Shown here: positions 1 to 8,605 of the stretch, piece after piece | Layout: each line of letters opens with the position of its first letter | Position numbering within the stretch: the stretch's first letter is position 1 | NCBI RefSeq assembly: GCF_000821065.1 | Contig: NZ_CDGG01000001.1 | Location: forward strand, 4,526,001-4,590,000 | Length of the DNA stretch: 64,000 nucleotides | Reading direction: 5' to 3' | Source of the DNA: Oceanobacillus oncorhynchi | Lineage (GTDB): Bacteria > Bacillota > Bacilli > Bacillales > Amphibacillaceae | The notes under the pieces: generated by a model | What the model saw: the letters and a program-made list of their open reading frames with translations, nothing else | Database searches by the model: none | Told to the model about the DNA's origin: nothing | Position numbers and translations under genes: made by a program

Positions 1-483
1 CTCTATTAATTTTGGCAAATGGGTCATTTTTATCCATTGCATCAATACATTTAAAAAATCTTTGATATAAATCGCTTTGTTTTGCCATTCTTTATCTGCA
101 AAAGAAAGCAGTCTGCCGTCTGCAATCAATCCATTTTCGTTCATTTCCATTCCTTCCCCAATAAGATAGGGAGCGGAAATCACTGTTGTGTCTGCATAAT
201 TTGATATCTTATGTCCGTTTGCATCGGTATATATATGCAATATCTTTTTAGTATACTGCGGCAAATCCGTTATATCGGAATGATGATTAATGACAATTGC
301 CAAATCATATGGACTTATCACTTGACCCGTTTCTTGAAAATGACTGTTCCTTCCAAAAAAATCTTCCAGTCCAGAATCGATTTGATTATCCCGCTTTCCA
401 TCGACTTGGCAGCCCGCATCTAATAACTCTGTTACTATATGGTAGCCAATCCAATGATTGTGGGGAGTAACGAATACTCGCAA
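1..483 (-). CDS. NAD(P)-binding Rossmann-like protein, partial (3' end cut by window edge)
   Basis: An open frame of 161 codons runs from a TTG at 481-483 to the window edge without a stop. The TTG is preceded by AAGGAG at good spacing (about 8 nt), which decides the start. The N-terminus reads MRVFVTPHNHWIGYHIVTEL, resembling the first beta-alpha unit of short epimerase-like Rossmann proteins, although the usual GxxGxxG glycines are not clear. Next to a DUF2929 (YjzD-like) gene, the layout recalls the B. subtilis yjzD-yjaU-yjaV-med region, so it may be a YjaV-type protein; that is inference from memory. No catalytic residues can be assigned from this fragment. Confidence 0.6.
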   Translation of the reverse strand, partial: MRVFVTPHNHWIGYHIVTELLDAGCQVDGKRDNQIDSGLEDFFGRNSHFQETGQVISPYDLAIVINHHSDITDLPQYTKKILHIYTDANGHKISNYADTTVISAPYLIGEGMEMNENGLIADGRLLSFADKEWQNKAIYIKDFLNVLMQWIKMTHLPKLIE

Positions 484-628
484 GGAAAACACTCCTTTAT
501 AGTCATATTCAGGTAAAGAACCACTAATTTTCATGATTTTTTTAAATTCTTTACAGCAACAAAAAGCTTTTCATGTTAAAATAGTATTTATGATATGCTT
601 AGATAAGGTAGTAAAGTGAGGTGGACTT

Positions 629-805
629 ATGCGTTTTATAGCAACTATTTTTTGGGCTGTAGCTATTTCTTTAGCAGTCTCTTATGTATTGACAAGCATG
701 GGCGCAGCACCATTTATTGTTCGTGATGCACTGATTGTAGCGGGTATTTTTTCTATATTCGTTTTTGCTTTAGCTGGTCTGGTTTTGAAAGAAGACACTA
801 AGTAG
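629..805 (+). CDS. DUF2929 family small membrane protein (YjzD-like)
   Basis: A 58-residue frame, MRFIATIFWAVAISLAVSYV at the N-terminus, starting at ATG 629 behind GAGGTGG. It is two hydrophobic segments (about residues 3-25 and 33-53) separated by a short loop and ending in a charged tail, so a small integral membrane protein with both ends on the same side. Length and pattern fit the DUF2929 family (YjzD in B. subtilis). It stands alone, followed at once by its own terminator, and is divergent from the preceding gene. Biochemical function is unknown. Confidence 0.7.
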   Translation: MRFIATIFWAVAISLAVSYVLTSMGAAPFIVRDALIVAGIFSIFVFALAGLVLKEDTK

Positions 806-808
806 GTA

Positions 809-846
809 AAACCCCTTGTCTTATTCTATGCGGCAAGGGGTTTCTA
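809..846 (+). terminator. Rho-independent terminator of the DUF2929 gene
   Basis: A hairpin with stem AAACCCCTTG / CAAGGGGTTT (809-818 with 834-843) begins four bases after the stop codon and is followed by a T-rich stretch. Confidence 0.8.
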
Positions 847-961
847 TATTTCTAAAATGCCTTTTATTAAAGAAAACGTTCTATGCTTATCATTTTTAGC
901 ATATTTACATATAAGGACAGGCTAATAAATTGGAATGGACAAAATTGATTGTAGTTCTGCT

Positions 962-990
962 TTGTTCATTTTAAGAAATAACTGTACAAT
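962..990 (+). promoter_or_regulatory. Putative SigA promoter of uppP
   Basis: TTGTTC at 962-967 and TACAAT at 985-990 are separated by 17 bp. The site lies about 30 bp upstream of the uppP start, with an AAGGAAGG ribosome binding site between. The rest of 847-1023 is AT-rich and shows nothing else. Confidence 0.5.
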
Positions 991-1023
991 CAGAGAAGAA
1001 AAAATAAAGGAAGGTATAAAAAC

Positions 1024-1845
1024 ATGGACGCTTTAAGTAATTTATGGACACTGATCCAGTATTTTGTTCTTGGTATCGTACAAGGAGTTACCGAACCAAT
1101 ACCGGTATCCTCCAGCGGACACTTAATCATTGTCAGAGAGCTGTTTAATATTGAAGCAAGAGGGCTTTCTTTTGAAATCTTTGTTAACTTCGCTTCTCTA
1201 CTGGCTGTAATGCTGATTTACCGCAAAGATATTATACGTTTAATCGTCAGTACATGGAAGTTCTTATTCAAAGGAGATAAAACGGTCAAAAGTGACTTTA
1301 TGTTTGTTGTTTATCTCGTCATCGCAACCATTCCTGTCGGGATTATCGGCGTGTTATTCGGAGATGCACTTGGCGAAACGTTGAGCGGAACGAATGTAGT
1401 CGGGATAACTTTATTAATCACCGCTCTTGCTCTTTGGATTATCCGTAATCTCAGAGGACGCAAACAGGATGGAGATTTATCAACAAAAGATGCTATCATT
1501 GTCGGCCTGGTTCAATCGATTGCTGTCACGCCGGGAATCAGCAGATCCGGTGCAACTATCGTTGCTTCGATGCTTGTCGGCATGAAGAAGGAAACAGCTT
1601 TACGATTTTCTTTCCTGCTCTATATTCCGGTAAGTCTTGGTACAGGTATTCTTGAAATACCTGAAATCGCCAGTGACCCGGCAATGAGTTATCTATGGGC
1701 ACCTTATCTGGTAGCATTCATTACGTCCTTCATTGCCAGCTATTTTGCACTTAAATGGTTTATGAACGTGATGCGGCACGGAAAACTGGAGTATTTCGCA
1801 TACTACTGTGTCATCGTCGGTATTCTTGTATTGATTTTCTTATAA
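1024..1845 (+). CDS. uppP: Undecaprenyl-diphosphatase UppP (BacA family)
   Basis: Integral membrane phosphatase that recycles undecaprenyl pyrophosphate to the monophosphate carrier for peptidoglycan and teichoic acid synthesis; overexpression of the family gives bacitracin resistance. The 273-residue protein has the two family signatures: [15 protein letters not shown] near residue 21 (usually QGxTExxPVSSSGH) and [10 protein letters not shown] near residue 172, which hold the catalytic Glu and the Ser/Arg residues. Several hydrophobic helices cover the rest. It is transcribed alone, from its own promoter to the terminator shared with the convergent yitW-like gene. Confidence 0.93.
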   Translation: MDALSNLWTLIQYFVLGIVQGVTEPIPVSSSGHLIIVRELFNIEARGLSFEIFVNFASLLAVMLIYRKDIIRLIVSTWKFLFKGDKTVKSDFMFVVYLVIATIPVGIIGVLFGDALGETLSGTNVVGITLLITALALWIIRNLRGRKQDGDLSTKDAIIVGLVQSIAVTPGISRSGATIVASMLVGMKKETALRFSFLLYIPVSLGTGILEIPEIASDPAMSYLWAPYLVAFITSFIASYFALKWFMNVMRHGKLEYFAYYCVIVGILVLIFL

Positions 1846-1857
1846 TAATCTCCAAAT

Positions 1858-1904
1858 ATAAACAAAGGCATCCATTCTTTTTAGACGGATGCCTTTGTTT
1901 ATAT
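1858..1904. terminator. Bidirectional terminator between uppP and the yitW-like gene
   Basis: A 16-bp stem, ATAAACAAAGGCATCC (1858-1873) with its complement at 1887-1902, encloses a T-rich loop. The A/T ends let it serve both convergent genes. Confidence 0.85.
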
Positions 1905-1918
1905 TCTGCTCTCTTTTA

Positions 1919-2230
1919 TCAATCTGGAATACCTAAGGCAATTTTCGCATAGCGGGACATCTTATCTTTACCCCAAGGCGGATCCCAAACAATATTTGTT
2001 TTTGTTTCTTTTACTTCTGGAATATCTGATAAAGCATGCTTGATATCTGCCTCAATATGCGCAGATAAAGGACATCCCATTGCAGTCAATGTCATCGTAA
2101 CTACACACAAGCCATCATCATCCAAATCTACATCATATATTAAACCAAGATTGACAATATCAATACCTAGTTCCGGATCAATAACGTTTTCTAATGCACC
2201 CATTAGATTCTCTTTCATCGCTTCATCCAT
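1919..2230 (-). CDS. yitW: Metal-sulfur cluster assembly factor (MIP18/DUF59 family, YitW-like)
   Basis: A 103-residue MIP18-family protein with the signature DPELGIDIVNLGLIYDV near the N-terminus and a later TAMGCPLSAHI segment carrying the conserved Cys. Such proteins help assemble or deliver Fe-S clusters (SufT/PaaD relatives). I place the start at ATG 2230, nine bases after AAAGGAGG; ATGs further upstream would overlap or lie outside that site. The length then matches B. subtilis YitW (about 102). Its neighbours reproduce the B. subtilis yit cluster. Confidence 0.85.
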   Translation of the reverse strand: MDEAMKENLMGALENVIDPELGIDIVNLGLIYDVDLDDDGLCVVTMTLTAMGCPLSAHIEADIKHALSDIPEVKETKTNIVWDPPWGKDKMSRYAKIALGIPD

Positions 2231-2292
2231 ACGTGTCATCCTCCTTTCCCTTGTTTCTATTAAATCATACTTTAACATGTAATTAAATCATT

Positions 2293-3057
2293 TTACAACA
2301 GATGCCGCTCAAACCACTCTGCAGCGTGATGCATTGCCGGCACACTAACTTTATGCTCCCTGCCTTTTTCGCCAATAAATTGCAGATGGTCTTTCTTTTT
2401 ATAAGCCTGCTTGACTGTTTGGTAAAAGGAGTGCGATTGTTCATAAGGAACTACTTTATCATTTTCCCCATGCCAGAACATTAACGGACGTTCGTGAAGT
2501 GATTCCACGTGGGCAGACAAATCTAATTCAGCCAGCTGTTCAAACAAATCATCCAAATCTTCTTGTGTAAATGGTGTCTTCCCATTCTTTTCAGCATACT
2601 GCAGTAGTTGGTGCGCATATGCTTGCAGTTTAGGGGTGCCCATCATAACAGCCGCTGCATTGACCCAGGAATATTTGACAAGCGCAGCACTTGTTGTAAT
2701 TCCTCCCATGCTGGTTCCAGCTACACCTAATGCATTTTCTTTTAAAAGCTTATTTTCTAATAAGTATTTCCGGATAATATCCAATTCACGAATATTTTTT
2801 AACACGATTTCAAAAAAAGCGAGCTGCCGTTTATCATCTGATAAACCGCTGTTTCTTTCCCCATGGTGCAGCGCTTCCGGTAGAAGCACCCGAAATCCTT
2901 TCTCAGCAAGCATGTAGGCTATCGGCAAATTTTGCTCCTTCGCGCTTGTAAAACCATGGTAATAAATAACCGTCGGCCGTTCCCCGCCAGCATACTTTTG
3001 ATCGACAACATGCAAGCAAGGTATTCCCTCGATTGGTTCCTGATATATTCCTATCAT
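2293..3057 (-). CDS. yitV: Alpha/beta hydrolase, YitV-like esterase
   Basis: A 254-residue serine hydrolase of the prolyl-oligopeptidase-like group. The nucleophile elbow GTSMGG is near residue 112, the acid is likely in HGENDKVVP, and the His in REHKVSVP or the following HH. FYHGFTSAKE-like residues near the N-terminus would form the oxyanion region. A GTG at 3078 is in frame but AAGGAAG lies just inside it, so ATG 3057 is the better start and gives the length of B. subtilis YitV (255). The natural substrate is unknown. Confidence 0.85.
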   Translation of the reverse strand: MIGIYQEPIEGIPCLHVVDQKYAGGERPTVIYYHGFTSAKEQNLPIAYMLAEKGFRVLLPEALHHGERNSGLSDDKRQLAFFEIVLKNIRELDIIRKYLLENKLLKENALGVAGTSMGGITTSAALVKYSWVNAAAVMMGTPKLQAYAHQLLQYAEKNGKTPFTQEDLDDLFEQLAELDLSAHVESLHERPLMFWHGENDKVVPYEQSHSFYQTVKQAYKKKDHLQFIGEKGREHKVSVPAMHHAAEWFERHLL

Positions 3058-3210
3058 TTCTGACACGCTTCCTTTCACTTATCAACGTACTATCTCTATT
3101 GTAAAGTTTTTGTAATATCTTTCGCAAACAATGCAGCTTTTGTTTAATTTTTCTTTACTTTACATATTTTCAAATCATGGTAACATAAAAATCAAATGAG
3201 AGGTGACAGA

Positions 3211-4053
3211 ATGGAAAATAAAAACAGGCACTTAATCGCATTGGATTTAGATGGTACGTTATTGACAGATGATAAGAAAATCAGTATTCGAAATAAACAG
3301 GCGATATCTCAAGCAATAGAAGATGGCCACGTGGTTGTTATTGCCACCGGAAGACCCGGCCGTGCCAGTATTCAATACTATCAGGAACTCCAATTAAAAA
3401 CACCGATGGTAAACTTCAATGGAGCACTTGTACACCATCCTCTGGATACCAGCTGGAAAGGTATTCACACGCCAATGCCTCTGACTACCGCACATCGGAT
3501 TATTGATGTTTCCAACGAAGTCGAAGTAAAAAATATATTAGCTGAAGTGCAAGACCAGGTTTATTTAGATCAATACAGTGAAGATATTATGACTATCTTT
3601 CAAGATTTCCCCGAGCAATCGCCATATATTATCGGCGACATTAAATCTAAATTAAAATATGATCCGACTTCTGTTCTTATTCATCCTAACGTTTCGCAGG
3701 TAGAGGAGCTGCGAAATCATTTAAATGATTATCATGCGGAAGTCATTGAACATCGTAAATGGGGTGCTCCATGGAATATCATTGAAATTATCAAAAAAGG
3801 AATGAATAAAGCAGTCGGGCTAAAAGCCATTGCTGACGAATATCACATTGCCCGTGAAAATATTATTGCTTTTGGCGACGAGGACAATGATTTAGAAATG
3901 ATTGATTATGCCGGTGTCGGTGTTTCTATGGGAAATGCGATTGACGACCTTGTCTCTGTATCCAAACATCAGACCTTAACGAATGAAGAAGACGGTATCA
4001 GCATATTTTTAGAAGAATATTTAAATCTTAATAAGAATAACAGCCTTGTGTAA
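3211..4053 (+). CDS. yitU: Cof-type HAD phosphatase, YitU-like
   Basis: HAD superfamily phosphatase of the Cof subfamily with a C2 cap. Motif I is LDLDGTLL near residue 11, motif II ATGRPG near residue 48, motif III K in the GMNKAVGL region, and motif IV FGDEDNDLEM near residue 222. B. subtilis YitU is one of the phosphatases reported to act on the pyrimidine phosphate intermediate of riboflavin synthesis; specificity here is inferred only from similarity. The in-frame ATG at 3196 lies before AGGTGA, so ATG 3211 is preferred (280 residues). Confidence 0.85.
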   Translation: MENKNRHLIALDLDGTLLTDDKKISIRNKQAISQAIEDGHVVVIATGRPGRASIQYYQELQLKTPMVNFNGALVHHPLDTSWKGIHTPMPLTTAHRIIDVSNEVEVKNILAEVQDQVYLDQYSEDIMTIFQDFPEQSPYIIGDIKSKLKYDPTSVLIHPNVSQVEELRNHLNDYHAEVIEHRKWGAPWNIIEIIKKGMNKAVGLKAIADEYHIARENIIAFGDEDNDLEMIDYAGVGVSMGNAIDDLVSVSKHQTLTNEEDGISIFLEEYLNLNKNNSLV

Positions 4054-4064
4054 TGGTTATTAAG

Positions 4065-4108
4065 AAGGGAGTCTGCAGATAAAACATATGCAGCCTTCCT
4101 TTTCTTTA
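4065..4108 (+). terminator. Probable terminator of yitU
   Basis: An imperfect hairpin (AAGAAGG-AG-CTGCA against TGCAG-CTTCCTT-TCTT) is followed by T-rich sequence just after the yitU stop. Confidence 0.55.
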
Positions 4109-4167
4109 TCTCTTTTCGATTTTCTGTTAATATAAACTTACGAACAATTAAATGAGGAGGTACTCAT

Positions 4168-4431
4168 ATGGCAGTACATATTTCCCCGACACCAAATCCA
4201 AATGCAATGAAATACACATCAGATAGTGTTATTTTTTCTGGGACAAACAGTATTTCTGTTATGCCCGGTGATGTTAGCGAGCATGAAATTTTAAATGAAT
4301 TAATGAAACTGGAAGATGTTGATAACGTATTTGGCTATCAAAATTTTATTACGGTCAACAAACATTTTGACGCTGACTGGGAGAATATTAATCCCAAGGT
4401 GGAAGAAATATTTGTTAAATTCGGCTATTAA
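4168..4431 (+). CDS. Nfu/NifU N-terminal domain protein
   Basis: An 87-residue protein that is almost only the scaffold Nfu/NifU N-terminal domain (PF08712 type). It begins with the family pattern of a Pro/Asn-rich loop, SPTPNPNAMKY, and ends in a helix with NPKVEEIFVKFGY. Larger proteins carry this domain next to an Fe-S-binding NifU C-terminal domain, which is absent here, so cluster binding is not shown. The ATG follows GAGGAGG. It is monocistronic, with a 14-bp-stem terminator directly after the stop. A role in Fe-S protein maturation is inference from the family. Confidence 0.75.
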   Translation: MAVHISPTPNPNAMKYTSDSVIFSGTNSISVMPGDVSEHEILNELMKLEDVDNVFGYQNFITVNKHFDADWENINPKVEEIFVKFGY

Positions 4432-4467
4432 GAAAGAGGCCGGGAGCTCCCCGGCCTCTTTCTTGTT
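4430..4467 (+). terminator. Strong terminator of the Nfu-N gene
   Basis: A perfect 14-bp stem (AAGAAAGAGGCCGG with its complement) around a short loop, immediately after the stop codon and followed by TTCTTG. Confidence 0.85.
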
Positions 4468-4474
4468 ATCTTAT

Positions 4475-4517
4475 AAATCCCCGGAACCGCTTATGGTCTA
4501 GCGAATCCGGGGATTTT
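4475..4517 (-). terminator. Probable terminator of the yitT-lipoprotein operon
   Basis: AAATCCCCGGA pairs with TCCGGGGATTT across a 20-nt loop; on the minus strand it follows the lipoprotein gene, with only a weak T-run. Confidence 0.55.
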
Positions 4518-4540
4518 AAATAATACTGGCAAAAAACAGC

Positions 4541-4960
4541 TTATTCTTCTGTATCTATCGGTACATAATTTGCGTTAATCTCATTATCATCTTCATCTTT
4601 TCCATACATCACGACGAATGGAGGCTCCTCATGACTAAGCGTATCTTCGGAGAATGTCTCCATGATTTGAAAGCTTTGAAAAGAACCTGCATCTGCTTCT
4701 TCCAAGTCTACCGTTGTTTCCTCTTGAATGGTTTCTCCATCCTGTTCAATTCGATAGAAAAAAGCATTTCCTTCTGTTCTTACCTGACCAACGATATGGA
4801 ATTGTTCTCCATCTGCTGTAATGTCAATTTCCTGGAACATTACGGTGCCTGTCGTTTCATTATTTTCCTCCGGAGCGCTCGGCTCAATGACTTCCCCATC
4901 TCTATTCCCACAGCCTGCCAATAGTACGAGCACAGCAATAACAGCATACCAACGTTTCAT
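4541..4960 (-). CDS. Small secreted lipoprotein, function unknown
   Basis: A 139-residue protein with a lipoprotein signal peptide: MKRWYAVIAVLVLLAGCGN has a positively charged start, a hydrophobic core and the lipobox LLAGC with Cys near residue 16. The mature part is acidic and Glu-rich with no domain I recognise. ATG 4960 is chosen because AAAGGTG precedes it and because it begins the signal peptide exactly; frames further upstream would add a hydrophilic leader. It lies 16 bp after yitT on the same strand and is probably cotranscribed. It is anchored outside the membrane; its role is unknown. Confidence 0.75.
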   Translation of the reverse strand: MKRWYAVIAVLVLLAGCGNRDGEVIEPSAPEENNETTGTVMFQEIDITADGEQFHIVGQVRTEGNAFFYRIEQDGETIQEETTVDLEEADAGSFQSFQIMETFSEDTLSHEEPPFVVMYGKDEDDNEINANYVPIDTEE

Positions 4961-4976
4961 ACATATACACACCTTT

Positions 4977-5819
4977 TTAATCTTTTCTAAAGAACCCATA
5001 TACTCCAGCAGTTTCTACAATATTTGTAAATGCTTCTGGATCTACTTCATTGATAATTCTTTCTAAATCATATAATTCATATCTTGTCACAACAAGATAC
5101 ATGAGACTTTTATCTGTTTTCGTATACGCTCCCTTTGCAGGCAAAATCGTAATCCCGCGAACCATCGTATCATGGATGGCTTTCTGCAGCTCGTCCGTTT
5201 TCTTAGTAACAATAAACGCGGTAACCTTTTCATAGCGTGTATGAATGGTGTCGATCACACGGGTTGTCACATAAAGCGTCAGCATAGTGTATAAAGCATT
5301 TTCAGGTTCATACAAAACACCTGCAATAACAATAATCATGGAATTCATAATTAAAAAGTAGTTGCCAATGGGTTTATCTTTCAGACGGGATAATATCATT
5401 GCCACAATATCCATACCGCCTGTAGAGGCACCTGCTTTTAATGTAATACCTACACCGACTCCAGCGATAACACCGCCAAATACCGCATTTAAAATAATAT
5501 CATTCGAAATAGAAATAAGCGGTAATATCTCTAAAAATAACGTAGAGAAAAATACAGATATCACACTATAAACAGTAAATCCCTTTCCTACCTTTAACCA
5601 TCCTAAAATCAAAACTGGAATATTTAAAAGAGCTAATAAAATACCTGTGGATAGGCCGATTCCTAAGAAATCATTAAAAATACTGGATAATAGCTGAGCC
5701 GCTCCCGTAAATCCACTGGCATAGACATTTGCACCGATAAGAAAGAAGTTTAAAGATGCAGCATTTAATAATGCTCCAAGTATTACTATACTTATCCTCT
5801 TAGCTTCAATATAAAACAC
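4977..5819 (-). CDS. yitT: YitT family membrane protein (DUF161/DUF2179)
   Basis: A 280-residue membrane protein with about five or six hydrophobic segments in the first 190 residues (one with GVGVGITLKAGASTGGMDIV, typical of YitT) and a soluble C-terminal DUF2179 domain ending in NIVETAGVYGFFRKD. The start is a GTG at 5817-5819 seven bases after AAAGGAGG. B. subtilis has many paralogues of this family and their transport substrates are unknown. Position beside the yitU- and yitS-like genes supports the name yitT. Confidence 0.85.
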   Translation of the reverse strand: MFYIEAKRISIVILGALLNAASLNFFLIGANVYASGFTGAAQLLSSIFNDFLGIGLSTGILLALLNIPVLILGWLKVGKGFTVYSVISVFFSTLFLEILPLISISNDIILNAVFGGVIAGVGVGITLKAGASTGGMDIVAMILSRLKDKPIGNYFLIMNSMIIVIAGVLYEPENALYTMLTLYVTTRVIDTIHTRYEKVTAFIVTKKTDELQKAIHDTMVRGITILPAKGAYTKTDKSLMYLVVTRYELYDLERIINEVDPEAFTNIVETAGVYGFFRKD

Positions 5820-5913
5820 AAAACAGCCTCCTTTATTAAATTTTTGACTAAATATTCAATTAAACGTAAACTTATAATTAAATCTTATTTAAATAGAAAC
5901 GGATGTGATTAAA

Positions 5914-6771
5914 ATGGCAATCACCATTCTGGCAGACAGCGCATGTGATTTATCCGAACATTATTATAACGAATATAGTATTGAAATGATACCTTTAACT
6001 GTTCATCTTGAATCAAAAGATTATCGGGACAGTGTCGATATTAAACCGAAGACAATCTATGATGCGATGCGGGAAGGACAGACACCAAAAACATCGCAGG
6101 CATCAGCAAACCAATTTAAAGAAATCTTCACTTCTTATGCGGAAGCAGGCAAGCCTCTACTCTATATCGCTTTTTCATCGGAATTATCCGGAACCTGCCA
6201 AGCTGCAAAAATGGTTGAACAAGAAATTAAAGAGAAATATCCTGAAGCAAAGCTGCACATTATTGATTCCAAATGTGCTTCACTGGGCCTCGGTCTAGTC
6301 GTACTGGAAGCAGCTAAAATGGCTCAAAAGGATATCTCTTTTGATGAAATCATTCAGCAAACCGCCAAAAACGCCGCACAGATGGAGCATATATTTACTG
6401 TGGACAATTTAGAATATTTATATCGCGGCGGCCGTGTCAGTAAAACCGCTGCCTTTGTCGGCGGCTTATTGAATATCAAACCTCTTCTGCATGTCGACGG
6501 AGGAAAGCTTATTCCTTTAGAAAAAATTCGCGGAACGAAGAAAGTGCTGAAGCGCATGATAGAGGTCATGGAAAAGCGGGGCAGCAATTTCCAAAATCAA
6601 ACCATTGGAATCAGCCATGGTGATGATTTACCTCGTGCACAGGAGCTTTCCAGAATGATTCAGGATACGTTTCATGTCAAAGAAGAAAATATTATTATTG
6701 AAATGGTTGGTTCCGTGATTGGCGCGCATTCAGGTCCCGGCACGTTGGCTTTATTCTTCTACAACAAATAA
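5914..6771 (+). CDS. yitS: DegV family fatty-acid-binding protein (YitS-like)
   Basis: A 285-residue DegV protein. It begins with ITILADSACDLS, the family's N-terminal loop, and has IAFSSELSGTCQAA near residue 90, which holds the Ser residues contacting the fatty acid carboxylate, and the C-terminal SHGDD and GAHSGPGTLALF motifs. DegV (FakB) proteins bind fatty acids and can present them to a FakA kinase; no fakA is in the window. A GTG at 5905 is in frame, but GGATGTGA is best spaced for ATG 5914. Confidence 0.85.
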   Translation: MAITILADSACDLSEHYYNEYSIEMIPLTVHLESKDYRDSVDIKPKTIYDAMREGQTPKTSQASANQFKEIFTSYAEAGKPLLYIAFSSELSGTCQAAKMVEQEIKEKYPEAKLHIIDSKCASLGLGLVVLEAAKMAQKDISFDEIIQQTAKNAAQMEHIFTVDNLEYLYRGGRVSKTAAFVGGLLNIKPLLHVDGGKLIPLEKIRGTKKVLKRMIEVMEKRGSNFQNQTIGISHGDDLPRAQELSRMIQDTFHVKEENIIIEMVGSVIGAHSGPGTLALFFYNK

Positions 6772-6805
6772 AATATATACTTCGCTGTATATACTGTATT
6801 GGAGG

Positions 6806-6848
6806 AAAAAATAGATTTGACGTTATCACAGCGTCAAATCTATTTTTT
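6806..6848. terminator. Bidirectional terminator between degV and tyrS
   Basis: A perfect stem of about 17 bp (AAAAAATAGATTTGACG with its complement) around a short loop, with A/T tracts on both sides, lies between the two convergent genes. Confidence 0.9.
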
Positions 6849-6855
6849 CTTCTTT

Positions 6856-8133
6856 TTATTGAAAACGAATCAAGAAATATTTTTTCTTTCCTCTGCGGAT
6901 AACCGTGAAAGCATCCCCTAAACGGTCCGCTTCATCTACCACGTAATCCAAATCCTGAACACGTTCTCCGTTAATGTAGATAGCTCCATTTTTCACATCT
7001 TCTCTTGCCTGCCGCTTCGATGAAGAGATAGAAGCATCCACTAATAAATCGATTAAGCTGGAAGGTTCTTTCCCCGTATCATGATTGGGAACATCCTTAA
7101 ACGCTTGTTCTACTTCATCTGCTTTTAATTGTTTGATATCTCCGCTGAATAATGCTGCAGAAATTCGCTGCGCCTGATCCAAAGCAGCCTGGTCATGGAT
7201 GCTGCGTGTCATTTCTTCTGCCAGACGGCGCTGTGCCACCCGTTTTTCCGGCTGTGTTTCTACTTCTTTTTCCAGCTCTGCAATTTCCTCATCTGACAGG
7301 AAAGTAAAGTATTTGATAAAACGAATCACATCACGATCATCAGCATTGATCCAAAACTGGTAAAATTCATATGGAGATGTTTTTTCAGCATCTAACCACA
7401 CGGCGTTCCCGGCGGTTTTTCCGAATTTTGTTCCATCTGCCGTTGTGATTAAAGGAACAGTTAAGCCAAATGCTTCAGCAGTTTCCCCTTGGTTCTCTCT
7501 GGAACGGCGGATAAGCTCTAACCCTGCTGTGATATTCCCCCACTGATCACTTCCGCCAATTTGCAATGTACAATTTTCTTCTTCGTATAACCGTAAAAAG
7601 TCTAGTGATTGCAGAATCATGTAACTGAATTCGGTAAAGGTAATTCCTTGTGCAAGTCTTGCAGCAACCGAATCCTTAGACAGCATGTAATTAATCCCAA
7701 AATGCTTTCCTGCTCCGCGAAGGAAATCAATGATTGTCATATTTCCCAGCCAATCGTGGTTGTTGCGGGAGACAACTTGATTATCGCTGGAGGTATCATC
7801 CATATCTACAATTTTGGCAATTTGCTTTTGAATGCTTTCCGTAAAACCAAAAACAACCTCTTCGGTATTCAAGCTGCGTTCACTTGAACGGCCGCTTGGA
7901 TCGCCAATCATCCCGGTTCCCCCTCCGACTAAGGCAATCGGTTTATGACCAGCCCGCTGAAACCGGCGCAGCATCGTTAAAGGGACTAAATGTCCGATAT
8001 GCAAGCTGTCCGCTGTCGGGTCAAAGCCGCAGTATAAGGTTACCTGATTATTTTCAAGATGCTTTTCTAATCCATCCCGATCTGTTACTTGATTTACCAA
8101 CCCTCTGTTTTCTAAATCCTGTAAAATATTCAT
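6856..8133 (-). CDS. tyrS: Tyrosyl-tRNA synthetase
   Basis: Class I aminoacyl-tRNA synthetase that charges tRNA-Tyr; 425 residues, normal for bacterial TyrRS. The HIGH motif is in ADSLHIGHLVP near residue 46, the KMSKS counterpart is KFGKT near residue 236, and LQIGGSDQWGNI and YDPTAD-like residues line the tyrosine pocket. The C-terminal ~70 residues are an S4 RNA-binding domain (AREDVKNGAIYINGERV). It is expressed from a T-box leader with a UAC specifier. The upstream ATG follows AGGAGGAAA. Confidence 0.97.
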   Translation of the reverse strand: MNILQDLENRGLVNQVTDRDGLEKHLENNQVTLYCGFDPTADSLHIGHLVPLTMLRRFQRAGHKPIALVGGGTGMIGDPSGRSSERSLNTEEVVFGFTESIQKQIAKIVDMDDTSSDNQVVSRNNHDWLGNMTIIDFLRGAGKHFGINYMLSKDSVAARLAQGITFTEFSYMILQSLDFLRLYEEENCTLQIGGSDQWGNITAGLELIRRSRENQGETAEAFGLTVPLITTADGTKFGKTAGNAVWLDAEKTSPYEFYQFWINADDRDVIRFIKYFTFLSDEEIAELEKEVETQPEKRVAQRRLAEEMTRSIHDQAALDQAQRISAALFSGDIKQLKADEVEQAFKDVPNHDTGKEPSSLIDLLVDASISSSKRQAREDVKNGAIYINGERVQDLDYVVDEADRLGDAFTVIRRGKKKYFLIRFQ

Positions 8134-8217
8134 ATTATTTCCTCCTGCTTATTTGTATTTTCTTTTTACTGACAATGCCAGCTGCTCCCCGCTTTTGGGA
8201 CATCCTTTTTAAGGTAA

Positions 8218-8257
8218 ATAAAAAAACCCGCCTCCTTTCTGGTAAGAAAGGGACGAG
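8218..8257 (-). terminator. Conditional terminator of the tyrS T-box leader
   Basis: Minus-strand stem built on CCCTTTCT / AGAAAGG, extended by ACTCG / CGGGT, then a run of seven or more T. It overlaps the region that would pair in the antiterminator. Confidence 0.85.
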
Positions 8258-8500
8258 TTGGATTCGCGGTACCACCCTTGTTGCTATTATAAAATAGCCG
8301 CTTAAGGTTTGTTAACGATGGTTGTCACCGTTCTTCTTATTATCCGCCTCCATGACGCGAATAATAAAAAGAAAAACTCCAGATTGTAATTCGCAAGTGA
8401 ATATATACTGACTCGCACCATCCGTCAGTTCTCTAAGACAGGGATTCACGTTGCTACTTCGATCCTTCCATGTTTCTTTCATAAAAAATTAAATTCATAT
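8218..8500 (-). promoter_or_regulatory. Tyr-specific T-box riboswitch of tyrS
   Basis: On the minus strand the leader carries the T-box AAGGGTGGTACCGCG (8265-8279), which pairs with the acceptor end of uncharged tRNA. Upstream, Stem I contains GAATTACAATCTGGAG, with a UAC tyrosine specifier at 8386-8388. Downstream is the terminator hairpin. Uncharged tRNA-Tyr binding would favour the antiterminator and allow tyrS transcription. Leader length (about 280 nt) and element order are typical. Confidence 0.92.
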
Positions 8501-8507
8501 GATACTA

Positions 8508-8536
8508 TTCATAGCATAAATAGTTCTTCTATGCAA
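8508..8536 (-). promoter_or_regulatory. Putative SigA promoter of tyrS
   Basis: On the minus strand TTGCAT (8531-8536) and TATGAA (8508-8513) are 17 bp apart, just upstream of the T-box leader. The adjoining sequence also holds the start of the divergent PBP leader. Confidence 0.45.
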
Positions 8537-8605
8537 GCCTTTTTCCGTCTTACTACCAAACTGTATTTTCACTATGTTATAATAAATGTTGAAATAGGAG
8601 GTCTA

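Noticed and set aside
7884-8297. Plus-strand 137-codon frame over the tyrS start and T-box
   Set aside because: It is antisense to tyrS and its leader, has no RBS and no recognisable family.
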